DNA of 6,046 nt from Planctomycetota bacterium (lineage in GTDB: Bacteria; Planctomycetota; UBA8108; UBA1146; JAJFFE01). A program made the position numbers and the translations under genes. Under the pieces are notes generated by a model. The model saw nothing but the letters and a program-made list of their open reading frames with translations, did no database searches and was not told the DNA's origin. The stretch lies in NCBI GenBank assembly GCA_020425835.1, contig JAGQRC010000253.1, forward strand, positions 1 through 6,046. Reading direction: 5' to 3'. Shown here in pieces: positions 1 to 4,979 of the stretch (position 1 is the stretch's first letter; every line of letters starts with the position of its first letter).

Positions 1-273
1 GAGGAGGCGTGGGAGCAGGGTCGGTCGATCATCGCGCCGCGCGTCATCGATGACCCGCGTGTCCAGGGTTTCGAGTCCCTCTACCGCGCGAACATCTCGT
101 CCCTCGCGATCCTCCCGCTCGCCCTCTCGAGCACGACCATGCGCGGCGCGGTGTACCTGAACAACCCCCGCAACCTCGACCACCTCGCCCCACCTCTGGG
201 GAGCGCTGCGCTCGTCGCCTACCAGAACCTGCTCCAGTTGACGATCCCGCGGGCCATTCCCGTTCCCGCCTGA
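1..273 (+). CDS. GAF-domain protein, C-terminal fragment
   Basis: An open frame enters from the left edge and ends at TGA 271-273, leaving 90 residues. The pattern is the second half of a GAF domain: a segment reading IIAPRVIDDPRV, then a strand NISSLAILPLAL, then RGAVYLNNP, followed by a C-terminal helix rich in Ala, Leu and Gln. In GAF domains the phrase 'hydrophobic-PL...GAlYLdn' forms the core sheet facing the ligand pocket. GAF domains bind cyclic nucleotides or other small molecules and usually act as sensory modules of kinases, regulators or cyclases. Here the GAF domain is the last domain of its protein, with only about ten residues after it. The effector domain, if any, lies off the window, so the output of this sensor cannot be named. 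The frame has strong GC in third positions, and the minus-strand frame overlapping it has no recognisable content. Confidence 0.75.
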   Translation, partial: EEAWEQGRSIIAPRVIDDPRVQGFESLYRANISSLAILPLALSSTTMRGAVYLNNPRNLDHLAPPLGSAALVAYQNLLQLTIPRAIPVPA

Positions 274-292
274 TCGAGCCGAGGCGTTCGAC

Positions 293-340
293 CGTCGTGC
301 GGAGCACCGCCGCGCCGACGTTCGAGCTCTCCGCACGACG
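293..340 (+). terminator. 12-bp perfect stem-loop after the GAF gene
   Basis: The arms CGTCGTGCGGAG (293-304) and CTCCGCACGACG (329-340) are exact reverse complements around a 24-base loop, beginning 20 bases after the GAF stop codon. No T-run follows (TCGCCCGATG), so it is not a textbook intrinsic terminator. It could be a Rho-independent-like stop, an mRNA 3'-end stabiliser, or a leader element of the cobalamin-binding gene downstream. I see no B12-box sequence of a cobalamin riboswitch here. Confidence 0.45.
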
Positions 341-419
341 TCGCCCGATGACGGCCTTGCAGTTTCGTCCCGGTGAGTGATGAATGGTCCGGGCCTCGTG
401 ACGCCCGAAAGGTCGCGCC

Positions 420-1181
420 GTGCGCATCGTCTCCACCACCTGCTCGAACACCGAGATCGTCTGTGCCCTCGGTCGCGCGGGTTGGCTCGTCGGTGTCGAC
501 CGCCACTCCGACCACCCCCCGGAGGTCGTCGCTCGTCTCCCGCGTGTCGGGCCCGACCTCGGCGTCGACCCGGAGGCGGTCGCGTCGCTGCGTCCCGATC
601 TGGTGCTGGCGTCACGCACGGTCCCCGGACACGATCGCGTCGTCGCTTCGCTCGAGAATCGCGGCTTGCGAGTAGTGGCGCCGGCGCCGCGATCCCTTCA
701 TGATGTCTACCGCGACATCACCGAGATCGGGGATCTGCTCGAAGCACGAGGCGCAGCGGAGCGGCTCGTCGCCTCGATGCGGGACGCGATCCCCACTCCC
801 GCGCCGCGCGTCGAGTCGTTCCCCGGCATCCTCGTCGAGTGGTGGCCGAAGCCGGTGATCGTTCCGGGTCGCGACAGTTGGGTCACCGACCTGTTGGCGG
901 CGGCCCGCGCGCGCAACCCGTGGAGCGATGCGCCGGTCGAGAGCCGGCCGGTCAGCGACGAGGAGGTGCGGCAGAGGAATCCGGCCGCGGTGGTGATCGC
1001 CTGGTGCGGGGTCGATCCCGCGAAGTACCGACCGTCGGAGGTCGGGAGACGACCGTGGTCGGGGGTGCGAGCCGTCGAGTCCGGGCAGATCCACATGGTG
1101 CCCGAGGCGTTCCTCGGTCGCCCCGGCCCCCGGTTGGTCGAGGGTTATCGGGCGCTCGACCGGATCGCGCGGGGGCTATGA
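420..1181 (+). CDS. Cobalamin-binding protein, BtuF-like (PF01497 fold), no signal peptide
   Basis: This 253-residue protein belongs to the periplasmic-binding-protein family that includes BtuF, the vitamin B12 capture protein of the BtuCDF transporter. Family landmarks run in order: MRIVSTTCSNTEIVCALG (1-18); GVDRHSDHPPEV (25-36); a PRVGPDLGVDPEAVASLRPD stretch (41-60); the linker helix around 95-120; VEWWPKPVIVPG with SW (139-154); a WCGVDP motif (195-200); and GRPGPRLVEG (233-242) near the end. The start is GTG at 420, because the family begins immediately with this first strand and GAAAGG (407-412) sits 7 bases upstream as a good Shine-Dalgarno sequence. There is no signal peptide or lipobox, so the protein appears cytoplasmic. 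That is seen in many 'cobalamin-binding protein' entries and argues against a simple import role. No BtuC or BtuD gene is adjacent. Ligand identity is inferred from family resemblance; a corrinoid or iron-chelate ligand is the alternative. Confidence 0.85.
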   Translation: MRIVSTTCSNTEIVCALGRAGWLVGVDRHSDHPPEVVARLPRVGPDLGVDPEAVASLRPDLVLASRTVPGHDRVVASLENRGLRVVAPAPRSLHDVYRDITEIGDLLEARGAAERLVASMRDAIPTPAPRVESFPGILVEWWPKPVIVPGRDSWVTDLLAAARARNPWSDAPVESRPVSDEEVRQRNPAAVVIAWCGVDPAKYRPSEVGRRPWSGVRAVESGQIHMVPEAFLGRPGPRLVEGYRALDRIARGL

Positions 1182-1185
1182 ACGG

Positions 1186-1204
1186 ACGTCCTCCGCGCGG
1201 ACGT
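1186..1204 (+). terminator. Short stem-loop after the cobalamin-binding gene
   Basis: The arms ACGTCC (1186-1191) and GGACGT (1199-1204) pair perfectly around a 7-base loop, starting 4 bases after the stop codon at 1179-1181. There is no T-tract after it. It is plausible as a weak transcript end, and short enough to be coincidence in GC-rich DNA. Confidence 0.25.
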
Positions 1205-1229
1205 GACGAAGTTCGGTGGCCTCGATCCC

Positions 1230-1255
1230 GGAACGAGCCAAAATCCTTCACCGTT
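1230..1255 (+). promoter_or_regulatory. Candidate ECF-sigma promoter for the rhomboid gene
   Basis: GGAAC (1230-1234) is followed after exactly 17 bases by CGTT (1252-1255). This matches the general ECF-sigma pattern of a GGAAC -35 and a CGT-type -10; read as GGAA(C)-N18-GTT it resembles SigR/SigH-type promoters. Transcription would start near 1262, leaving a leader of about 65 bases before the GTG start. A similar GGAAC-N17-CGTC lies upstream of the YceI gene. The match is by eye only. Confidence 0.3.
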
Positions 1256-1273
1256 TCGACGCCAGACGTCGAA
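1255..1273. repeat. Dyad TTCGACG-N5-CGTCGAA upstream of the rhomboid gene
   Basis: A perfect 7-bp inverted repeat (1255-1261 and 1267-1273) with a 5-base centre overlaps the end of the candidate -10 box and the predicted transcription start, about 52 bases before the rhomboid GTG. The position fits an operator for a dimeric repressor. Alternatively it forms a hairpin at the very 5' end of the mRNA. Confidence 0.35.
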
Positions 1274-1325
1274 GAATGAGAAACGCCGTCCTGCGACAAC
1301 CCGAGATGGACCCGATCGTCGAGCC

Positions 1326-2204
1326 GTGAGCATCTACAACCGCGACTACATGCGAGAGAACCCGCGCGGAATCGGCGCCCTGGTCCAGGGGTGGCGCGCC
1401 GTCGAGGTCTTCATCGCGATCAACGCGCTCGTCTTCCTGGTGTGGACGCTCTTCGCGGATCCCCGCCAACCCCAGCGGTTGGAGTTCCTCGATCATCACT
1501 TCGTCGTCGGCATCGGCACGTTGAGGTCGGGGAAGCTCTGGACCCTCGTCACCTACATGTTCTCGCACAAGGAGCTGATGCACCTCGTGCTGAACATGTT
1601 CGTGCTCTGGAGCTTCGGAAGGGTCGTCGAGGCGGAGCTCGGCACGCGGCGATTCGTGACCTTCTATCTGATCTCCGGAGTCGTCGCGGGGCTCGTGCAC
1701 TCCCTCCTCTCGCTCGTCGGTTGGCCGCCCAATCCCGCACTCGGAGCCTCCGGCGCGATCTCCGCCGTGGTGATGCTCTTCTGCATGGCTCACCCGCGCG
1801 AGAAGCTCCTCCTCTTCTTCGTGATCCCGATGCCCGCGTTCATGCTGGCCGTCCTGTTCGTCGGATTCGACCTCTACGGGCTCGTTCAGCAGTTCAACGG
1901 CAACGCCTGGGAGAACATCGGGCACGGTGCCCACCTCGGGGGTGCCGCGTGCGGACTTCTGCTCGGACTGCACGTCCAGGGGAGGATCCGGCTGCCGTGG
2001 GTGGATCTCGGACCGCGTTCGCGACGACGCCGCCGTTCGCGTTCCGCCGAGGCCTCGGCGCTGCGCCCGAGACGGAGCGACCACGACGAACGACGGATGG
2101 ACGAGCTCCTCAAGAAGGTGCACGACGGCGGTCTCGACTCCCTGTCGCCGGACGAGCGGGAGTGGATGATCGACCAGAGCAAGCGCTACCGCGATCGCAC
2201 CTGA
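1326..2204 (+). CDS. Rhomboid family intramembrane serine protease with C-terminal tail domain
   Basis: The 292-residue protein cleaves substrate membrane helices within or near the bilayer. All rhomboid landmarks are present: HLVLN (H86, N90, the HxxxN of TM2 that supports the oxyanion hole), GASGAISA (nucleophile Ser142, TM4), and GHGAHLGG (catalytic base His203, TM6). Six hydrophobic helices are visible at roughly 25-44, 72-95, 108-133, 139-156, 160-182 and 196-216. An Arg-rich linker (231-250) leads to a tail DELLKKVHDGGLDSLSPDER (259-278) that resembles DUF6576, a small domain found at the C-terminus of rhomboids in Planctomycetes and Bacteroidetes. I chose GTG 1326 over the longer in-frame GTG at 1203: VSIYNRDYMRENPRG resembles the usual N-terminus, and the preceding 41 codons look like untranslated leader. 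The Shine-Dalgarno match (GAG at 1321-1323) is weak. The substrate is unknown. A gene of unknown function follows by 11 bases and is probably co-transcribed. Confidence 0.93.
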   Translation: MSIYNRDYMRENPRGIGALVQGWRAVEVFIAINALVFLVWTLFADPRQPQRLEFLDHHFVVGIGTLRSGKLWTLVTYMFSHKELMHLVLNMFVLWSFGRVVEAELGTRRFVTFYLISGVVAGLVHSLLSLVGWPPNPALGASGAISAVVMLFCMAHPREKLLLFFVIPMPAFMLAVLFVGFDLYGLVQQFNGNAWENIGHGAHLGGAACGLLLGLHVQGRIRLPWVDLGPRSRRRRRSRSAEASALRPRRSDHDERRMDELLKKVHDGGLDSLSPDEREWMIDQSKRYRDRT

Positions 2205-2215
2205 CGGCGACCCCG

Positions 2216-2557
2216 ATGTCATGGTTCGAGTGGGGAAGGACCTGGTGGCTTCGGCGAGCCGAGCGCCGACGAGCGCGACGGGCGATGTCGGCGCTGTTCG
2301 ATCGCGTCGATGTCCTGGACCGTTGCTCGCTCCGGACCGACCACCGGACGAGAGCGGACCTCCGCGACTACGAGCTGGATGCCGGTGGCGAGGTGCGCGT
2401 CGTCTACTTCACGGTGCTCCGTCACCCGCGCCCCTACGCCTTCTCGAAGCAGTTCCACGCGGTCATGGAGCTCTATCGCTACGACGTGTTCGCGGGTGAG
2501 GTGACGGTCCACGACTCGATCAACCTCACCCGGCTCCGCGGAGAGGACAGTGGCTGA
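2216..2557 (+). CDS. Hypothetical protein, 113 aa, basic amphipathic N-terminus
   Basis: I do not recognise the family. The frame starts at ATG 2216, 11 bases after the rhomboid stop, with no clear Shine-Dalgarno sequence, which suggests translational coupling to the rhomboid gene. The N-terminus is striking: Trp-rich (W3, W6, W10, W11) followed by an Arg-dense helix RRAERRRARRAMSALFDRV (12-30). It is positively charged and amphipathic, and could lie on the inner membrane face. The rest (about 31-113) looks like a small alpha/beta or beta-rich domain, with VRVVYFTVLRHPRPYAFSKQ in the middle and a TVHDSINLTRL ending. There is no signal peptide or membrane-spanning helix. An internal ATG at 2285 would give a 90-residue version lacking the basic segment. 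The high third-position GC matches the neighbours and supports real coding. Confidence 0.72.
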   Translation: MSWFEWGRTWWLRRAERRRARRAMSALFDRVDVLDRCSLRTDHRTRADLRDYELDAGGEVRVVYFTVLRHPRPYAFSKQFHAVMELYRYDVFAGEVTVHDSINLTRLRGEDSG

Positions 2558-2566
2558 TCGCTGTCC
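2545..2566. terminator. Stem-loop in the convergent junction
   Basis: GGACAG (2545-2550) pairs with CTGTCC (2561-2566) around a 10-base loop. It spans the stop codon of the plus-strand hypothetical gene and fills the 9-base gap before the minus-strand YceI stop. A pyrimidine-rich, T-containing stretch (CTACTTCTCTTCC) follows on the plus strand, so it may end plus-strand transcription. On the minus strand there is no T-tract. Confidence 0.35.
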
Positions 2567-3160
2567 CTACTTCTCTTCCTTCTTCTTCACCGACTCGAGG
2601 CTGACCGTCAGCTCGACCTCGTCCCCGAGCAGATCCAGCATCGCACCCATGCCGAAATCGCTCCGCTTGATCTTGAAGGTCGTCCAGAAGCCGATGCGCT
2701 CGGAGCCCCAGGGATCCGACCCTTCGCCGGTCTTCTTGACGACCACGTTCAAGTCCTTGCTGACTCCGAGGAAGGTGAGCTTGCCCTTCACCTGGTAGGT
2801 GTCCTTCTCCTTGCCCGCCTTGAACCCACTCGCCTCGAACGTGATCTTCTGGTGCTTCTCGACGTTCAGGAACTCGGGGCTCTTGATGTGCTTGTCGCGA
2901 TCGTTGTTGAACGTGTTGAGAGTCGTCGCGTCGACCTCGACCTGCACCCGACTGTCGCCGAGCTTCTTGGGATCGAAGTCGATCTTGCCGGAGACCTGTC
3001 CGAACCGTCCGAGGAAGTAGGCCGTCTTCAAGTGCAGGATCTTGAAGGTCACGGCCGAGTGTGCGTTGTCGACCGTGTATTCCGCCGCCTCGATCGCGGT
3101 CGGGGCGATCGAGAGAAGCGCGACGGTGAGCGGTGCCAGCAGGATCGATCGTGGGCTCAT
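2567..3160 (-). CDS. YceI family exported protein
   Basis: This 197-residue protein contains the YceI domain (PF04264), an extended lipocalin-like beta-barrel that binds polyprenoid or other long lipophilic molecules, normally in the periplasm. The N-terminus is a Sec signal peptide: MSPR, a hydrophobic core ILLAPLTVALLSIAP (6-20), then a cleavage site after IEA (25) or EAA. The domain opens with AEYTVDNAHSAVTFKI (26-41), holds the family signature DRDKHIKSPEFLNV (87-100) and ITFEASGF (106-113), and continues with KGKLTFLGVSKDL (125-137). It ends with RSDFGMGAM (166-174) and EVELTVSLES (181-190), then a lysine-rich KKKEEK tail. The ATG at 3160 is fixed by the signal peptide and by AAAGGGAG nine bases upstream. 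Some YceI relatives sit beside cytochrome b561; none is visible here. The gene is transcribed alone or from its own promoter in the gap upstream, and converges with the hypothetical gene with 9 bases between stops. Confidence 0.95.
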   Translation of the reverse strand: MSPRSILLAPLTVALLSIAPTAIEAAEYTVDNAHSAVTFKILHLKTAYFLGRFGQVSGKIDFDPKKLGDSRVQVEVDATTLNTFNNDRDKHIKSPEFLNVEKHQKITFEASGFKAGKEKDTYQVKGKLTFLGVSKDLNVVVKKTGEGSDPWGSERIGFWTTFKIKRSDFGMGAMLDLLGDEVELTVSLESVKKKEEK

Positions 3161-3169
3161 GGCGAAGAG

Positions 3170-3177
3170 CTCCCTTT
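3170..3177 (-). promoter_or_regulatory. Ribosome binding site of the YceI gene
   Basis: On the minus strand AAAGGGAG lies 9 bases before the ATG at 3160. It is a strong Shine-Dalgarno match and decides this start against the longer open frame that extends upstream to 3298. Confidence 0.75.
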
Positions 3178-3250
3178 CAGTGGGATGGGAATCCAATCGA
3201 CGGGGTGATGCCGCCGTCCGGCGATCTTCCTTCGCCGTTGGGAATCTGTC

Positions 3251-3278
3251 GAGACGACTCCCCGGGCATCGAGGTTCC
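3251..3278 (-). promoter_or_regulatory. Candidate ECF-sigma promoter for the YceI gene
   Basis: Read on the minus strand, GGAAC (3278-3274) is followed after 17 bases by CGTC (3256-3253). This is the same spacing as the candidate promoter before the rhomboid gene. It would give a leader of roughly 85 bases before the ATG at 3160. The -35 half overlaps one arm of the dyad at 3274-3296. Confidence 0.33.
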
Positions 3279-3296
3279 CGCGGCGTCGACGGGAAC
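3274..3296. repeat. Dyad GTTCCCG-N9-CGGGAAC over the YceI -35 region
   Basis: A perfect 7-bp inverted repeat (3274-3280 and 3290-3296) with a 9-base centre covers the proposed -35 box of the YceI promoter. This is the geometry expected of a repressor operator, although a chance palindrome cannot be excluded in GC-rich DNA. Confidence 0.35.
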
Positions 3297-3453
3297 AATG
3301 GGATGCGGCACCCACTGGGTTTTCGAGGAAGACTTCAAGGCGAGTGCGGGCGAATCGGCGATCGAGGTCGCGGGGGTCGGATCTTCCCACACTTCTGGCG
3401 GGCTGAGTTTCACGGCGCGGGAGGGGGGCTGCCGTTCGATGGAGTGGAGGACG

Positions 3454-3489
3454 CATCGAGCCCGACTCGAGGACGAACCGGGCTCGATG
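3454..3489 (-). terminator. 11-bp perfect stem-loop after the M42 peptidase gene
   Basis: CATCGAGCCCG (3454-3464) and CGGGCTCGATG (3479-3489) are exact complements around a 14-base loop, about 70 bases after the M42 stop codon. It is the strongest structure in the gap and a plausible transcript end. The minus strand continues as CGTCCTCCACTCC, with no T-run, so termination would not be of the classic intrinsic kind. Confidence 0.45.
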
Positions 3490-3496
3490 GGATGGC

Positions 3497-3539
3497 TCGA
3501 ACGCTTCGACGGGGAGGAGTGCCGACGATCCGACGTCGG
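3497..3539 (-). repeat. Two short stem-loops just after the M42 stop codon
   Basis: CCGACG (3522-3527) pairs with CGTCGG (3534-3539) around 6 bases, with a flanking G-U pair. TCGAA (3497-3501) pairs with TTCGA (3505-3509) around 3 bases. Together with the 11-bp hairpin at 3454-3489 they form a series of three structures in the 3' region of the M42 transcript. Confidence 0.3.
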
Positions 3540-3557
3540 TGGACTCGCCGGTCGGGA

Positions 3558-4598
3558 TCAGTAGGTGAGATCGATCGTGTGCGCCGTCTCGAGGAATCGC
3601 GTCAGGAGCTCCACCGTCGCTTCGAGATCGGGACCGTAGATCGTCTCGACCACCGAGTGGACGTATCGCGTCGGGACCGAGAGCGTGATCGACGGCACCG
3701 CCTCGTGCGCCCGTTGGATACCTCCGGCATCGGTTCCGCCCCGAGACAGGATCTCCATCTGATGCGGGATCTCGTGCTTCTCCGCCAGGTGACGGAAGTA
3801 GTCGACGAGCTTCGGCGTGCAGATCAACGAAGAGTCCATGATCTTGATCGCGGTACCCTTGCGGAGATCCGTGACGTGCTCTTCCGGCTTCGCGCCGGGC
3901 ACGTCGCACGCGAGCGTCACGTCGACCGCGACGCCGATGTCCGGTTGGATCCGGCTGGCCGCGGTCACCGCACCCCGCAACCCGACCTCTTCCTGAGTCG
4001 TCGCCACCGCGTAGATCGAGACCTGCGGATCACGGACGCGACGAACCGCTTCGATCAGGGTGTAGATCGAGACGCGGTTGTCCATCGCCTTGCAGGAGTG
4101 GAAGTCGCCGACGGAGACGAAGGTCTGGTCGAGGGTGACCGGGTCCCCGACCCGAACCTGCTGGTTGACCCGAACGGCATCGAGCCCGAGGTCGACGAAG
4201 AGGTCATCGAGCTCCGGGAGTTTCTTGCGCTCCTCGGCACCGAGGATGTGGATCGGCTTCGTCCCGATCACTCCGATCAGGTCCTCACCGCCCCGCGTCA
4301 TGATCCGCACTCGCTTCGCGATCAGCGTCTTCGGATCGAAACCCCCGAGGGGCTGCAGGCGCAGGAAGCCGTTGTCATCGATGTGACGGACGATGAAGCC
4401 GATCTCGTCCATGTGCCCGGCGAGCATGACCTTGCGCGGATGGGGACCCTTGCCCTCCTTGATCGCGATCATGTTGCCGATGCCATCGGTCTCGATGCGG
4501 TCGACGAGGGGGGTCATCTCCTCGCGGTAGATCGCTCGAATTCGATCCTCGTGGCCCGGAGGGGCCGACGCCTCGCAGAGTCTCTTGAGCAGTTCCAA
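3558..4598 (-). CDS. M42 family metallopeptidase (glutamyl aminopeptidase / endoglucanase-M type)
   Basis: A 346-residue cytoplasmic aminopeptidase of family M42, which forms large tetrahedral (TET) complexes that trim N-terminal residues from peptides. All cocatalytic metal ligands and the catalytic base are visible, numbered from the TTG start: His62 with Asp64 (AGHMDEIG), bridging Asp173 (KAMDNR), Glu203 as general base and Glu204 (TTQEEVG), Asp226 (AVDVT) and His314 (RYVHS). The RGGTDAGGI segment (286-294) is also typical. Length agrees with the family (about 340-360). The start is TTG at 4598: ELLKRLCEASAPPGHE is the usual N-terminus, and GAGAGAGG lies 8 bases upstream. The alternative GTG at 4697 would add 33 Arg-rich residues foreign to the family. 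Metals are likely Zn or Co (family knowledge). The gene stands alone, with a structured 3' region and a palindrome in its leader. Confidence 0.95.
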   Translation of the reverse strand: MELLKRLCEASAPPGHEDRIRAIYREEMTPLVDRIETDGIGNMIAIKEGKGPHPRKVMLAGHMDEIGFIVRHIDDNGFLRLQPLGGFDPKTLIAKRVRIMTRGGEDLIGVIGTKPIHILGAEERKKLPELDDLFVDLGLDAVRVNQQVRVGDPVTLDQTFVSVGDFHSCKAMDNRVSIYTLIEAVRRVRDPQVSIYAVATTQEEVGLRGAVTAASRIQPDIGVAVDVTLACDVPGAKPEEHVTDLRKGTAIKIMDSSLICTPKLVDYFRHLAEKHEIPHQMEILSRGGTDAGGIQRAHEAVPSITLSVPTRYVHSVVETIYGPDLEATVELLTRFLETAHTIDLTY

Positions 4599-4606
4599 CG
4601 GTGAAT

Positions 4607-4614
4607 CCTCTCTC
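4607..4614 (-). promoter_or_regulatory. Ribosome binding site that decides the TTG start of the M42 gene
   Basis: GAGAGAGG on the minus strand ends 8 bases before TTG 4598-4596. The spacing is ideal and there is no comparable site before the other in-frame start at 4697. Confidence 0.7.
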
Positions 4615-4655
4615 GCCGAGCGGTCGCGGAGCCGGCCCCGGGGCTCGAGCGCGAT

Positions 4656-4669
4656 GGATCGATCGATCC
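4656..4669. repeat. 14-bp perfect palindrome in the M42 leader
   Basis: GGATCGATCGATCC is fully self-complementary and lies 58-71 bases upstream of the M42 start codon. It could be an operator or simply a run of GATC units. Confidence 0.35.
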
Positions 4670-4715
4670 GATCACGCAGGCCCGAGTCCTGGAACACCGC
4701 AGGGTGTAGCCGCGC

Positions 4716-4724
4716 ATTGTGCCA
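4716..4724 (-). promoter_or_regulatory. Possible extended -10 element for the M42 gene
   Basis: The minus strand reads TGGCACAAT, i.e. TGN followed by a hexamer matching TATAAT at four positions. No clear -35 is seen. Transcription would begin near 4708, and the palindrome at 4656-4669 would then lie in the leader. The support is weak. Confidence 0.2.
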
Positions 4725-4961
4725 GGGCCGTTCGAGCGGAGCCAGAAGCCTGCCTCACAGAACCGCCCTGTCTCGGAGCGGCCGCTGCCCAGGGTCGCAC
4801 CCGCTCCTCGCTCGTCCGGATTCAAGGACCCAGGAGCCCGTTGAAACCCATTCCGGCCGAGAGCCCGAGTGGCCGTCGGCCAGCACTCCCGCCGAAACTC
4901 GACGCATCCACCAATGCGCCCGCGTTTCGTCGGAAGCACTGGCCTCGAGATCTCGAACTCT

Positions 4962-4979
4962 CTGCTCGAAAGCAGTTTT
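4962..4979. terminator. Hairpin immediately after the hydrolase stop codon
   Basis: CTGCT (4962-4966) and AGCAG (4971-4975) enclose a 4-base loop that reads TTCG on the minus strand, a very stable tetraloop. It begins 3 bases after the hydrolase stop. A TTTT run follows only in the plus direction (4976-4979). For the hydrolase transcript it is therefore a stable 3' hairpin preceded by A residues rather than a classic terminator. Confidence 0.45.

Larger units (their letters stand above)
3161..3557. other. 397-base intergenic region between the M42 peptidase and YceI genes
   Basis: I see no convincing gene here. It holds, from the M42 side: three successive stem-loops (3522-3539, 3497-3509, 3454-3489); then about 155 bases with nothing recognised; then the dyad and candidate promoter of YceI (3251-3296) and its ribosome binding site. 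A 78-codon minus-strand frame (3177-3413, GTG start) has no Shine-Dalgarno sequence and low-complexity Ser/Pro content. A plus-strand frame (3133-3564) overlaps the YceI signal-peptide coding region. Both look non-coding. Confidence 0.6.
4599..4978. other. 380-base intergenic region between the hydrolase and M42 genes
   Basis: No gene is recognised. On the M42 side it holds the ribosome binding site, the GATC palindrome and a weak promoter candidate. On the hydrolase side it holds the 4962-4979 hairpin and a 12-bp palindrome TCGAGATCTCGA (4945-4956). A small hairpin TGGCC-GTC-GGCCA occurs at 4870-4882. Bases 4725-4865 show nothing I can name. Open frames on both strands here give Arg/Ser/Pro-rich strings with no family resemblance. 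Confidence 0.55.

Noticed and set aside
274..419. Cobalamin riboswitch before the B12-binding gene
   Set aside because: The gap is only 146 bases and I could not find the conserved B12-box core; only generic hairpins are present.
1178..1279. A 33-codon frame whose ATG overlaps the stop of the cobalamin-binding gene (ATGA)
   Set aside because: The overlap looks like coupling, but the peptide is short, Arg/Pro-rich, lacks a good Shine-Dalgarno sequence, and covers the candidate rhomboid promoter.
1203..1325. Longer N-terminus of the rhomboid protein from GTG 1203
   Set aside because: The extra 41 residues are polar and Arg-rich, unlike the family, and the segment contains the promoter candidate and dyad. 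VSIYNRDY is the typical start.
1248..2222. A 324-codon open frame on the minus strand opposite the rhomboid gene
   Set aside because: It is a shadow of the rhomboid gene: His/Glu/Arg-rich translation with no fold-like pattern, while the plus strand encodes an intact protease.
3177..3413. A 78-codon minus-strand frame just upstream of YceI
   Set aside because: It starts with GTG, has no Shine-Dalgarno sequence, is low-complexity (Ser/Pro/Gly) with weaker third-position GC, and overlaps the proposed YceI promoter.
3042..4604. A 520-codon open frame on the plus strand
   Set aside because: It runs antisense through the M42 and YceI genes, both of which have complete family motifs. Its translation is Arg/Asp-rich with no recognisable domain, as expected from the complement of high-GC coding DNA.
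4715..4730. Sigma-54-like TGGCAC element before the M42 gene
   Set aside because: The GG is present, but the GC of the -12 element is not at the required spacing.
4808..4835. tRNA T-arm-like segment GTCCGGATTCAAGGACC
   Set aside because: It differs from the GTTCGAATCC T-arm core at invariant positions, and no acceptor, D-arm or anticodon arm can be built around it.
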